From: JAJFJD01 sp965228975
GTDB taxonomy: Bacteria > Pseudomonadota > Alphaproteobacteria > UBA8366
Reading direction: 5' to 3'
DNA length: 64,000 nucleotides
NCBI GenBank assembly: GCA_965228975.1
Contig: OZ245851.1
Span: 2,542,001-2,606,000, forward strand
Position 1 is the first letter of the stretch. Each line of letters begins with the position of its first letter. Shown one piece after another: positions 16,060 to 24,394 of this stretch. The position numbers and the translations under genes were made by a program. The notes under the pieces are model-generated. The model had not been told where the DNA came from. It searched no databases and saw only the letters and a list, made by a program, of their open reading frames with translations.

Positions 16060-16653
16060 TCATGCAGCACCGAGAACGCGTTCTCTCAAAGTCTTTCGCG
16101 CATACCGTAGGCGGCTCTTTACCGTTTCCCGGTTGGTCCCCGTGGCGACGGCAATTTCCTCGTAGGTCATTTCTGATTCCAGATACATCATCAACGTCGA
16201 GCGCTGTTCTTCGGGTAGTTCCTCAATGATCGAGATGACATTTCGAAGTTCCTCGCGATCACCAACCATTTGCTCGGGATTGCGGGCGCCAGACATATCC
16301 AAAACCGTCGTCTCTGCTTCGTTTTCTGCAGCTTCATCCATCTCGATTTCACGATAGGACCCGGTTTTGCGATACCAATCGATCACGTGATTGCGCGCAA
16401 TCCGATAGATATACGGCGCAAATCGGCCATCCGAACTATAGCTGCCGTTCTGAACCGCCCGTATCACTCTGAACCAGACCTCCTGGGCCAATTCCTGACC
16501 TGTTGCTTCCGAACCGCATTGCCGGGCGCAAAACCTTCTTATGCCCGCCCGGTGACGGCGATAGACCACTTCGAAGGCCTTATCGTCACCGGTAACATAC
16601 TGAGCCATCAGAGATTCGTCAGACGCAGTATCCTGCACAACGCTTTCAGACAT
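16060..16653 (-). CDS. ECF-type RNA polymerase sigma factor
   Basis: 197 residues. The sigma2 region spans about 18-95 (FEVVYRRHRAGIRRFC, ELAQEVWFRVIRA, GRFAPYIYRIARNHVIDWYR) and sigma4 about 140-190 (LPEEQRSTLMMYLESEMTYE, then TGTNRETVKSRLRYARKTL). The length and the lack of sigma3 are typical of ECF factors. Its own predicted promoter (16682-16657) carries the motif found before its presumed targets, implying autoregulation. The -10-like CGTT ends only 3 bp before the ATG used here, so the likely transcript starts at or inside the first codons. Met16 (16608) may be the true start, though neither has a good ribosome site. Confidence 0.9.
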   Translation of the reverse strand: MSESVVQDTASDESLMAQYVTGDDKAFEVVYRRHRAGIRRFCARQCGSEATGQELAQEVWFRVIRAVQNGSYSSDGRFAPYIYRIARNHVIDWYRKTGSYREIEMDEAAENEAETTVLDMSGARNPEQMVGDREELRNVISIIEELPEEQRSTLMMYLESEMTYEEIAVATGTNRETVKSRLRYARKTLRERVLGAA

Positions 16654-16656
16654 TAG

Positions 16657-16682
16657 AACGATTTCTTGACGCGATAGGGGTT
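16657..16682 (-). promoter_or_regulatory. Predicted autoregulatory ECF promoter, AACCCC-N16-CGTT (site 6)
   Basis: AACCCC at 16682-16677, CGTT at 16660-16657, spacer 16, with an A-rich tract (minus strand, about 16695-16715). It is unusually close to the annotated sigma start. Confidence 0.75.
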
Positions 16683-16827
16683 AAAGAGAACGACATTTTT
16701 TTAGATTATTTTTAATTTCACCGATCGAGCGAAAAAAAGATCTGGATTCAAGGGATTAGAAATCCCGCTGTCACGATTGACGCTGTTCCTTTCCCGTCCG
16801 ACAGTAAACCGGCGTGTGGGGCACAGT

Positions 16828-19356
16828 TCATCGGCCGGAACGTGGTACCTTTGCCCGGTATTTCTTGATCGCGGTGAGCGCGGCGCGGACCTGACCTTCA
16901 TAGTTTTCCCCGTTGGATTTCGCATCGGCCATCGCCTTATCTATGATTTGACCCAGCTCCGGGTTCTTCCGCATGCGCGTCAGCATTGCACCCAATGCAT
17001 TCGATTTTTCCGCTTCCTTCGCCCGATAGGTCTTGACCGCTTCGAGCGCCGCCCTGACCTGACTCTTGTGATCGCTTCCGCTTCCCGTTGCGTCGCGAAT
17101 TGCCTTATCAACGATCTTCCGGACTTCGCTCTTCATCGCCGTGGCCGTTTCCGCGTCCTTTCCGGGTGGCCGCTCCCCGCTCGTGGACGACTGACGCGCC
17201 TTGTTCCTCTCCCGAATGATGGCCCAAGCGGCCCGCAATTGCTCCTCACTGTTCGCACCCTTCCGTTGCGCCGCGCGCACCGATGACTCAATTTCCGGCC
17301 TCAGTTCCTGCGGCGCCTTTCGCAAGAGTTGCTTGACTTGGCTCGGCAGCGGGGCCGGACGCGATTTCGCTGCCGCCTCCGCTGACGGCGCCAAATTAGC
17401 GATCTCCCGATCGCGTTCCGCCTTGGCCGCCCGCTCCGCTTGAGAAACCTTTGCCAACCGCGCTTTTTTCGCTTCATCGCTAATCTTCGCAACGGTTTGC
17501 CGGTAGGTTTTGTCCGCCGCTTCTTCCGCATTGGTCACAATTTTTCGTTCCGCCGCTTGAATCTGACGATTCACGGCCGACAACACCTTGTCTTTCTCGG
17601 CTTTGGCTTGAGCCGACGCTTGCACCAGCCACGCTGTGCGTGCTTCCCCTGCCTTTTGTTTCGCCGCTTCCAGAGCCCGGGACTTGGCTTTGTCGGCCTT
17701 CTCACGGGCCGCGTCTATCAAGCGCTGGCGCATCTGATCAGCCCGCTTCGTCGCTGCGGCCATCGATTTCTCATGCTCCGCGTCAGCGGCTTTTCCCGCC
17801 TTCAGCAAAGAATTCTGGTACTGGTCGGAGGCAATCAATTCAGCTTGGCGCAAGTTTTGTCGTTCGTTCTCCTCCGTCTGTTGCCGGGATTTTTTCAGCA
17901 ACGCAGCCGACGTCTCTTTTGCTTTTGCTTGTGCCGCTTTTATTGTCGCCTGGCGTTTAGTCTCTGCGTCCTGGATCCCGGCTGCAACCTGCGCCTTTTC
18001 TGCTTCGATGGCAGCGACCCGCGCATTGGCCAGCGACGTCTCGTACTTCTTTAGCGCTCTTTCGCGAATGGCTGCAGCGACCTGCCGTCGTGCTTTTTCC
18101 GCTTTTCGCTCGTTCTCTTCGAATTGGCGGCGTTTCGCGTTCAACGCCTCGACGGCCGCTGCAATCTGTCCGGCGTAATCGTCACCCTTTTCCTTCGCGT
18201 CCTCAATGGCTCGATCTATGACGCCGGCCAATTCGGTGTCCGACCGCGCCTCGTCCAATTGCGCTTCAGACTTTGGGGGCGTTTCGCGAACCGGTTCTCT
18301 TTGCCGGAGCTCCTTAAGACGAACATGGGCCAAATCGGCAAAGGTCCCTTCGGGGAATTGCCGAAGATAGGCCTCGAAATCGCCGATGCGCGTGCTCTCA
18401 CTAATCGACTGCCAAAATACGACCTCTCGGTCGATGGCTCTCGAAACCTCCTCTCCCTTGCTCGTCGTCAGGCGCGGTTTGAAATAGAACTCTTGCGTCA
18501 TCGACGACGCGGTCCACGGCACCTGTACCCGGTTTGTCTGCGCCATCACGGACGCACGAACGCGCTTGAACGTCTCCTCTATGGTAACGCCTTCTTTTAC
18601 CAACTCCTCGACAAGGGCGCCGGTGTAATAGCTGTTCGATCCGGAGCCGTCCGACGCCACCTCGCCCGGCGCCGCCGCGTAGGCCACAAACGTGTTTGCG
18701 GGCGCGCGCGCCTGTGCCAAGCCTTCCGAATAGAAACGAAAGGACTCGCCAAAGGGGTTGTCTCGACAGGCATCGAGGATAACGATATTCAGCTTGTTCC
18801 TGGCGCCGCCCATTCGGGCGAAAACTTTATTCAAATCTACCGATTCTGATTCAACGTGATCCTCCACATTGATCGATGCGCCGATCGGGATCATGTAGTT
18901 CTTGCCGCGAATTTGAACAGCGTGGCCCGCATAGTAAAACAGACCGACACCGCCCTTCTCTAACTCCCGCCCAAACTGGACGATTGCGCGGTGCATCTCT
19001 CGCTGCGAGATATTCATTTTCGTTGTGACGGAAAACCCCAGCTGACCAAGCGTCTTGGTCATGGAGCGGGCATCATTGATCGTATTCAGCAGCGGCGTCT
19101 GTACGTAAGACCCGTTGCCAATGACGAGCGCAATCCGCCGTTGCGCTGCGCCTGCATCCATTCCGAACGCAACGACAAGTATGAACGCTGTCACCGCCAG
19201 CGCAGCGCGTTGTATCGGCCCACCAATGCGGCGGCCGCCGGACCGCAAATTGGTAAAACAGGACGGGCGCCGCGGGATCATGCCAACACAAGAAAACAAA
19301 ACGACGCCCTCGCAATGCCGAGCCTGAAAAATCGCCATTCGCTCATGCATTGCCAT
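16828..19356 (-). CDS. Caspase-fold (C14) peptidase with long coiled-coil C-terminus
   Basis: 842 residues. A hydrophobic segment (about 48-70) before QRRIALVIGNGSY acts as signal or anchor, so the first 45 residues may be an over-extended start. The caspase p20-like domain (about 72-300) has the catalytic pair intact: His145 in YYAGHAVQ and Cys197 in LDACRDNPFG. Next comes the shared module (FWQSISESTRIGDFEAYLRQ, FPEGTFADLAHVRL). From about 390 there is a long Ala/Lys/Glu coiled coil, then three related C-terminal segments with VRAALxAVKxYRAK-type ends. It lies 26 bp downstream of the pseudocaspase gene, so they form an operon. Orthocaspase-type cysteine peptidase, probably periplasmic; the substrate is unknown. 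Confidence 0.85.
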   Translation of the reverse strand: MAMHERMAIFQARHCEGVVLFSCVGMIPRRPSCFTNLRSGGRRIGGPIQRAALAVTAFILVVAFGMDAGAAQRRIALVIGNGSYVQTPLLNTINDARSMTKTLGQLGFSVTTKMNISQREMHRAIVQFGRELEKGGVGLFYYAGHAVQIRGKNYMIPIGASINVEDHVESESVDLNKVFARMGGARNKLNIVILDACRDNPFGESFRFYSEGLAQARAPANTFVAYAAAPGEVASDGSGSNSYYTGALVEELVKEGVTIEETFKRVRASVMAQTNRVQVPWTASSMTQEFYFKPRLTTSKGEEVSRAIDREVVFWQSISESTRIGDFEAYLRQFPEGTFADLAHVRLKELRQREPVRETPPKSEAQLDEARSDTELAGVIDRAIEDAKEKGDDYAGQIAAAVEALNAKRRQFEENERKAEKARRQVAAAIRERALKKYETSLANARVAAIEAEKAQVAAGIQDAETKRQATIKAAQAKAKETSAALLKKSRQQTEENERQNLRQAELIASDQYQNSLLKAGKAADAEHEKSMAAATKRADQMRQRLIDAAREKADKAKSRALEAAKQKAGEARTAWLVQASAQAKAEKDKVLSAVNRQIQAAERKIVTNAEEAADKTYRQTVAKISDEAKKARLAKVSQAERAAKAERDREIANLAPSAEAAAKSRPAPLPSQVKQLLRKAPQELRPEIESSVRAAQRKGANSEEQLRAAWAIIRERNKARQSSTSGERPPGKDAETATAMKSEVRKIVDKAIRDATGSGSDHKSQVRAALEAVKTYRAKEAEKSNALGAMLTRMRKNPELGQIIDKAMADAKSNGENYEGQVRAALTAIKKYRAKVPRSGR

Positions 19357-19382
19357 TCAATCATTTCGCTAACCAATTAGTT

Positions 19383-21623
19383 CTACTGGAGGTCTCGAGC
19401 GACTCGGAACCCATTTGTGGAATACCGAACATTGTAGTCGTAGCGGAACCGGCTGGACGCATGCGCGTAGCCCGAATCGTTGCGCCATGACCCCCCGCGT
19501 AAGACCCGCCCGGTACAATCACCGCCGATAACCGCCGAACCGTCCCGCGGCGACGCACTGTGGTCGGCCCGCCAACAGTCTTGGGTCCATTCCCAGACGC
19601 CGCCGTTCATGCCGTGCAAGCCAAATTGGTTCGCCTGAGTCTGCGTTACCGGCGCCGGAAATTTGTAGTCCCAAGCTCCGCCGCATTCCTTGCAGTTTGC
19701 GTATCCGGCTTTCATCGATCTGCCCCACCAATACCGGCGGTACGTGCCGCCCCGCGCGGCATACTCCCATTCGGCTTCGGTAAGTAAGCGGTAGGGCTTG
19801 CCCGAAACTTGGCGCAGCCACCGAATATAGGACTGTGTGTCTTGCCAGCTGAGCTTGAAAACCGGCGAAGTCGACGGCGCATTCTTGGTCCGCGGCCGAT
19901 AACTGCAGCCGCCCGCATCGACGCAGGCATTCCATTGAGCAATCGTAACTTCGTATTTCGATACCGCTATTCGTTTGCCGATGGTCACGGTGCGCGCGGG
20001 CCGCTCCGACGGATCCCCGGAGTCGTATCCCATGCGGAATGACCCCTCCGGAAGCTGGACCATTTCGGGACAATCCGAACAATCTCGAAAAACTTTGCTT
20101 GTCGGCAAATTCGGTATGGGGCGCGGAGGACTAATTGCCACCTTTGGCGCCGCAACCTCTTTCTTCGGTTTCGGCGTCGGTTCTCGGAGCAAGTTTGTGG
20201 GCACGTATGCGACCGCGCCCTGTTTCGTGCTGACACGCATCCAGTTCGATCCGACAACGCGTCCGGTTACGGTAATACGTTCGCCCTTGGACGCCTTGCC
20301 CAACACGGATGATGACTTGTCCGGTCCTTTGCGAATATTGCCGGCGTAGGCGAACTCGAACTCACGCCGCATCGCTTCGACCTTCGGGGCGGCCGGTTTC
20401 GGTTTGGAAGGCTTCGAGATCTTCGGCGCTCGTAATGCCGAAATCCTCTTGCGCGCCTGTTGCTTGAAGCGGCCGTCGGGAAACACCTCCAAATATGCCT
20501 CGAAATCCGCGGGATCTTTACTGTCTTGGATCATGCTCCAAAGCGTTGCCTCGAACTCGTCCGTTCCCCCGGTTGCTTGCGCAGTTGCCCTACCACGCAA
20601 CGACTTTTCCGACGCGGGCGACGTCGGTGCGGATTTCTCGCTGAGTCGAATGCCCCGCATAACGCGGTCAGACCCTAGTGCGCCCTTTTCGGCCCGAAGG
20701 CCGCCGGGCGGACCGGTCAAGAATATCTCTGTGGACAGGGTCGAAATATGCCACGGCAGCGCCGGACTGCTGGTTTCCGCGCTGATCGCGGCGTTAACCG
20801 ATTGAAACAGCGATTCCACCGATCGGTCGGAGTCGTTGAAGGCTTCGATCAGATGCTTTGTATAGATCGACAACCCTGATTGGCTATCGACCACCGCCAG
20901 GTGAGTGTTCGAATCCGCAACGAGGAAATTGGCCGGCGCGGCAACCGGAACGGTATTGATGCGTAAACCGCGATATTTCCGGTTCGCCGGATAAGGAGCG
21001 CCGTCGATCACCACGACCTTTGCGGCTGCCGTTCCGCCAAGCTTGGCGAATAGGGCGTCTATGGAGACAGCATTCAGAATGGACCGACCATCGTTTCCGA
21101 TTTCCGCGTCGATCGGCAGAAGTTGCTGCCCCGTCTCCGTTTGAACGACATAACCGGCGAAGTAGACGAGCGCGATTTCGCTACTGCCGGCCCGATCCAC
21201 CAGGGAATCCAGCGCCGCGTTGAATCCTGCAGCCGAAGCGTCCTGATAAAGCTCCACCGAGAAACCCAAACTGCGCAACTGCGCCGACAGAGCTTCCGCG
21301 TTTTTTCGCGCAGCGACGACCGATCCTGTCGAATAGGATGAATTACCGACGATCATCGCAAGGCGTGAGGCATTGCTCGATGACGCGTTTGCCGGGGATT
21401 TTTCAACCGCCGCCCCTGCAACCGAAGCGCCGACGATCGCGCATGCGCCGAGCAGAAGGAGCGATCTCAGAGAGGAAATAGCCTGTCGCAGACACCCACG
21501 GAGCTCATTCGCATACCATTGAGATGAAAAATTGAGCCATCGCGATACGATTCTTGATCTGCGCGCCATTAGACCAATCATGCTCGCGTCGCGAGCACTC
21601 TCCCCAATTAAACAGGCCCTCAA
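19383..21623 (-). CDS. Pseudocaspase fused to SH3 and FGE-sulfatase-type domains
   Basis: 746 residues. A long n-region precedes a hydrophobic signal/anchor (LLLLGACAIVGASVAGAA); internal Met19 is another possible start. Residues about 85-310 are caspase-like (RLAMIVGNSSYSTG, YFAGYVVQ, QQLLPIDAEI), but His is replaced by Tyr158 and the DACR motif reads DGAP, with Ala209 at the Cys position. Both catalytic residues are lost. The shared module follows (FEATLWSMIQDSKDPADFEA), then a bacterial SH3 domain (about 400-460, IRKGPDKSSSVLGKASKGE) and an FGE-sulfatase/SUMF1-type domain (about 490-745: MVQLPEGSFRMGYDSGD, YRLLTEAEWEYAARGG, GVWEWTQDCW, RVLRGGSW). It probably partners or regulates the active caspase encoded next. 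Confidence 0.85.
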   Translation of the reverse strand: MRACLIGESARDASMIGLMARRSRIVSRWLNFSSQWYANELRGCLRQAISSLRSLLLLGACAIVGASVAGAAVEKSPANASSSNASRLAMIVGNSSYSTGSVVAARKNAEALSAQLRSLGFSVELYQDASAAGFNAALDSLVDRAGSSEIALVYFAGYVVQTETGQQLLPIDAEIGNDGRSILNAVSIDALFAKLGGTAAAKVVVIDGAPYPANRKYRGLRINTVPVAAPANFLVADSNTHLAVVDSQSGLSIYTKHLIEAFNDSDRSVESLFQSVNAAISAETSSPALPWHISTLSTEIFLTGPPGGLRAEKGALGSDRVMRGIRLSEKSAPTSPASEKSLRGRATAQATGGTDEFEATLWSMIQDSKDPADFEAYLEVFPDGRFKQQARKRISALRAPKISKPSKPKPAAPKVEAMRREFEFAYAGNIRKGPDKSSSVLGKASKGERITVTGRVVGSNWMRVSTKQGAVAYVPTNLLREPTPKPKKEVAAPKVAISPPRPIPNLPTSKVFRDCSDCPEMVQLPEGSFRMGYDSGDPSERPARTVTIGKRIAVSKYEVTIAQWNACVDAGGCSYRPRTKNAPSTSPVFKLSWQDTQSYIRWLRQVSGKPYRLLTEAEWEYAARGGTYRRYWWGRSMKAGYANCKECGGAWDYKFPAPVTQTQANQFGLHGMNGGVWEWTQDCWRADHSASPRDGSAVIGGDCTGRVLRGGSWRNDSGYAHASSRFRYDYNVRYSTNGFRVARDLQ

Positions 21624-21880
21624 TTATGTTATCGTCCACCGATCCTACCCGAGCAAACTGCTATCCAGCAGTTTGTCATAAGGACCTGCCACCCTATTCC
21701 CAATACGTAAGAGTATATCGTAAATCATTGAACGCGCAATCTTACCCCATCACCACACGCTCGAGCGCAGACTCCCTTTGCACACGGGAACTCGACCCGC
21801 CATGCCGGACGGCGAGGCAACATTAAGCAAGGATAGCTTCGTTGGCATAACCCAGCCGCCGACGCATGGCTTCGCCGGCG

Positions 21881-22321
21881 CTATTTCACCGTAATCGTGA
21901 TCTTCCGCGAATAGACCGGCGGATTGTGCGGAATATGCTCGTGATCACCCAACAGAAGCTGGAGCGTATGTTTGCCGGGCGGCAATTCGATCACCGCCTG
22001 CGACTGCCCCGCCCCAAAATGAAGGTGATTCTTATCCGCTGGAATCTCTTCATCGAATGACGGCAGAGGCGCATCGACAATAAGGTGATGATGGCCGGTA
22101 TTCGCCTTTTCGATGCCCGCCGGCGCAATCCCCATGTTGCGGAGTCCGAACCAAACGCGGAATCGCCGAGACCGAATAACCTCGCCGTCATTTGGCCAGC
22201 CAATATAGATATAGGCCTTTTTCGATGCCGGCGTGTCCCCAGCAAATGCGGTGCTTACACGATCCGGTCCGACGATCACCGCGGCGGCCGATAGCAAGAT
22301 CAGAAATATCGAAAGTCGCAT
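21881..22321 (-). CDS. DUF4399 secreted protein, copy 1
   Basis: 146 residues. ATG 22321 follows AGGGGAGAAACGAG and gives a signal peptide (cleavage after AFA). The mature part is a DUF4399 domain: GLRNMGIAPAGIEKANTGHH, a His-rich HHHLIVDAP, DKNHLHFGAGQSQAVIELPP, HTLQLLLGDHEHIPHNPPV. Many His suggest metal binding, but the family's function is unknown. The next gene upstream encodes a similar protein. No ECF-type motif precedes it. Confidence 0.8.
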   Translation of the reverse strand: MRLSIFLILLSAAAVIVGPDRVSTAFAGDTPASKKAYIYIGWPNDGEVIRSRRFRVWFGLRNMGIAPAGIEKANTGHHHLIVDAPLPSFDEEIPADKNHLHFGAGQSQAVIELPPGKHTLQLLLGDHEHIPHNPPVYSRKITITVK

Positions 22322-22384
22322 TCTCGTTTCTCCCCTAACGTGCTTTAATGGGCGATCTCGTTGCCCACAGGTGCGGCGACTGCG

Positions 22385-22807
22385 CTACGGCACCGTAATT
22401 GTAACTTTCTCAGAATACACAGGCGGATTGTGGGGAATGTGGTTTGCGTCAGCGAACAGGAGCTGCAATGTATGTTCTCCCGGCGGCAGCTCAAGTCGAA
22501 CCTCGGTCTGCCCCGCCCCAAAATGTAGATGGTTCTTGTCCGCAGGGATTTCCTGGTTCAACGGCGGCAATGGCGCATCGAGGATCAGATGGTGATGGCC
22601 GGTATTGGATTTTTCGATGCCCGCCGGCGCGATACCCGCATTCTTCAGGCCCATGCGAACCCATAGCTTGCCGCCGTGGATGACCATGCCGTTCTTCGGC
22701 CAAACGATGTAGGCCTGCGCCTTTTTCGAGATTGGCGTGGGATCAGCTAACGCGACCTGTCCGTACAGACACGTGCATGCCATCATCGCGATTACCGTTT
22801 TCAACAT
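22385..22807 (-). CDS. DUF4399 secreted protein, copy 2
   Basis: 140 residues with a signal peptide (MLKTVIAMMACTCLYGQVALA) after a GGGGGAGC ribosome site. The DUF4399 signature matches copy 1: GLKNAGIAPAGIEKSNTGHH, DKNHLHFGAGQTEVRLELPP, HTLQLLFADANHIPHNPPV. The two genes are 63 bp apart in the same direction, an old tandem duplication, and may be co-transcribed. The role is unknown; His clusters would allow metal binding. Confidence 0.8.
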   Translation of the reverse strand: MLKTVIAMMACTCLYGQVALADPTPISKKAQAYIVWPKNGMVIHGGKLWVRMGLKNAGIAPAGIEKSNTGHHHLILDAPLPPLNQEIPADKNHLHFGAGQTEVRLELPPGEHTLQLLFADANHIPHNPPVYSEKVTITVP

Positions 22808-22944
22808 CTCAAGTGCTCCCCCAAATCTTCAATTCGGTTTTGCGTCACGGTGCAGATTTTTCTATGTCAATCCTATCCGCAAAATCCGTGCAATGCCCAG
22901 CGCATGGACAGACTAGTTCTGCGACGCGCAGCCATTTTCCCGCA

Positions 22945-23265
22945 TCAACGACAGGCTTTCTTGAAGGCCACAATTTTTCTGTCCTTCCGAACGCCGTATT
23001 CCTGAACGAACCCGACCATCAGGTTTTTCTTGTCGCCATCGCGCAACTGCTGATAGCCAAAATCGTCGAGCGTTCCGGTGACTTTCTGCCCGACGGCCGG
23101 AAACTTCCCGCCGGACCGTTCGAACAAGGTGACCCCGTTGGTCGTCTTGATGACGAAGCAATTTCCGGATGCATAGGAAATCGTTCCGGTTTCGATCGCA
23201 ACCGCAGCGACCGGTGCAACACAAATCGACGCACACAAGAGTATTGCTTGCCAGTTTTTCTTCAT
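22945..23265 (-). CDS. Small secreted protein, unrecognised
   Basis: 106 residues beginning MKKNWQAILLCASICVAPVA, a clear signal peptide. The mature 80 residues are beta-rich (TGTISYASGNCFVIKTTNGV, GQKVTGTLDDFGYQQL, NLMVGFVQEYGV) with two Cys, one in SGNCFV and one at FKKACR near the end. The strand pattern could be an OB-like barrel, but I do not recognise a family. The gene stands alone between DUF4399 copy 2 and the 65-residue gene, on the same strand as both. The ribosome site is weak. Confidence 0.6.
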   Translation of the reverse strand: MKKNWQAILLCASICVAPVAAVAIETGTISYASGNCFVIKTTNGVTLFERSGGKFPAVGQKVTGTLDDFGYQQLRDGDKKNLMVGFVQEYGVRKDRKIVAFKKACR

Positions 23266-23433
23266 CCAATAAATTCCCGCGGTTACCGGTCGCCCAAAGA
23301 TGCCATCTGTCCACTACAATATTTGCGAAACGGCCGATGGACAAATTCGATGCGTGCTCGGCGACAGCGATCGCCGACACGGCACCACAACGCAACGGGG
23401 TCGAGCCCATTTTCCAGCATGGGAATATGCTGC

Positions 23434-23631
23434 TCAGCCAGACTGAGCAATGAGATGCCGCCGCAACTTCCCTTCGGCGGCATAGTTTGCCGTACTGCGG
23501 ACCACGTTATCCAACGTATCGATCATGCGCCGAATACCTTGCGGCGGCTCGAGCGAGACATCGATGGGCATCGTAGCGGCACTCAAATCGGTGAGCAGGA
23601 TGGCAAGTAATATGCTTGTGGCAAATCGCAA
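23434..23631 (-). CDS. 65-residue exported peptide, TTG start proposed
   Basis: The frame is open further upstream, but coding character begins at LRFATSILLAILLTDLSAAT, a signal peptide, so I place the start at TTG 23631. The mature part (about 45 residues) reads MPIDVSLEPPQGIRRMIDTL, then DNVVRSTANYAAEGKLRRHL, and is probably helical. No family recognised. A GACCCC-N16-CGTT site ends about 60 bp upstream (23691), which would make this an ECF target and supports it being a real gene. The start codon is uncertain. Confidence 0.45.
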   Translation of the reverse strand: MRFATSILLAILLTDLSAATMPIDVSLEPPQGIRRMIDTLDNVVRSTANYAAEGKLRRHLIAQSG

Positions 23632-23690
23632 GGCAGTGGTCTTTCGGTTTGAAAACTCTTGTCTAGATTCGATTGACTTCTGAGGATTCA

Positions 23691-23716
23691 AACGGCCCAA
23701 AGTGCGTCGAGGGGTC
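23691..23716 (-). promoter_or_regulatory. Predicted ECF promoter, GACCCC-N16-CGTT (site 7)
   Basis: GACCCC at 23716-23711, CGTT at 23694-23691, spacer 16, immediately downstream of an eight-base T tract (minus strand). A degenerate copy pointing the other way (AACCCC 23735-23740, N16, CGCC) lies 18 bp away. Confidence 0.55.
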
Positions 23717-23895
23717 AAAAAAAAGTCGTTGTTAAACCCCGGAAAATTTTGATTTGCGCCTATGCACTCATGACGGCGCGCGGGAAGGTCGCGCGCCGCG
23801 AGAGCGTCATCCGAAGTGGGGGAAGTCCAGCCCGCTGATTGAATTTGACTTGCGGCTTTGGGCAACCGAGCGCCAGAGGAACTCGACAGGTGGTT

Positions 23896-24225
23896 TTAAC
23901 GGAGAGCGGGGGCAAGGCGCCGGTAGCGAACGCCATCCATCATGCGGAAGGCCTGCTCGATCGATCCCCAGAGCGAGGAGAAAAACGTCGGCCGAAAGAT
24001 CGGCTCAACGGCAGCCTGCGAGGCCACGAGCGTTTCGGTGATCGGCATCGGCGCCAAAACCGGCAAAAATTCGGATGTTCCGACCGCGGTGCAGTTGTCG
24101 TCGAATGCACTGCGATAGTCGTCGTATCGGCGGCGACATTCGTCATGATCGTCAAACCAGGCAGGCGGCTGCCCCATGACTTTGACCTTGTAATCGCGCC
24201 ATTCGGCAAATGTCATCGCGGTCAT
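23896..24225 (-). CDS. 109-residue protein, unrecognised, ECF-controlled
   Basis: 109 residues; ATG 24225 follows AGGAGA at 8 bp. No signal peptide is evident. It begins MTAMTFAEWRDYKVKVMGQP and continues with an acidic/aromatic helix (WFDDHDECRRRYDDYRSAFD), with two Cys (DHDEC, DDNC) in this half. The C-terminal half is hydrophobic and Pro-rich with FFSSLWGSIEQAFRMMDG. The family is unknown. It is preceded by a perfect AACCCC-N16-CGTT site (24284-24259) at a suitable distance, so it is predicted to belong to the sigma regulon. It may be a cytoplasmic effector of the response. Confidence 0.6.
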   Translation of the reverse strand: MTAMTFAEWRDYKVKVMGQPPAWFDDHDECRRRYDDYRSAFDDNCTAVGTSEFLPVLAPMPITETLVASQAAVEPIFRPTFFSSLWGSIEQAFRMMDGVRYRRLAPALR

Positions 24226-24258
24226 ATCCCGTCTCCTAATTGCGTCCTTAAATGTAAG

Positions 24259-24284
24259 AACGAGCGGAACCGCTAAATGGGGTT
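24259..24284 (-). promoter_or_regulatory. Predicted ECF promoter, AACCCC-N16-CGTT (site 8)
   Basis: AACCCC at 24284-24279, CGTT at 24262-24259, spacer 16, followed by CTTA as at site 2. An A/T run lies upstream (GAAAAATT on the minus strand). Confidence 0.7.
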
Positions 24285-24394
24285 AGATGCGCCCTGAATT
24301 TTTCGGTGCGGCTTTCATGTCGGCGTCGCTGTCGCCCGGCTACGGACTCAATGACAAAAGCTCAGTCGACCGCTACCGAACAGCCGGTTCGGCA

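Noticed and set aside
18735..18759. AACCCC-N15-CGTT on the minus strand inside the caspase gene
   Set aside because: The spacer is 15 rather than 16, it lies within coding sequence with no gene start below it, and it is explained by codons of the caspase domain.
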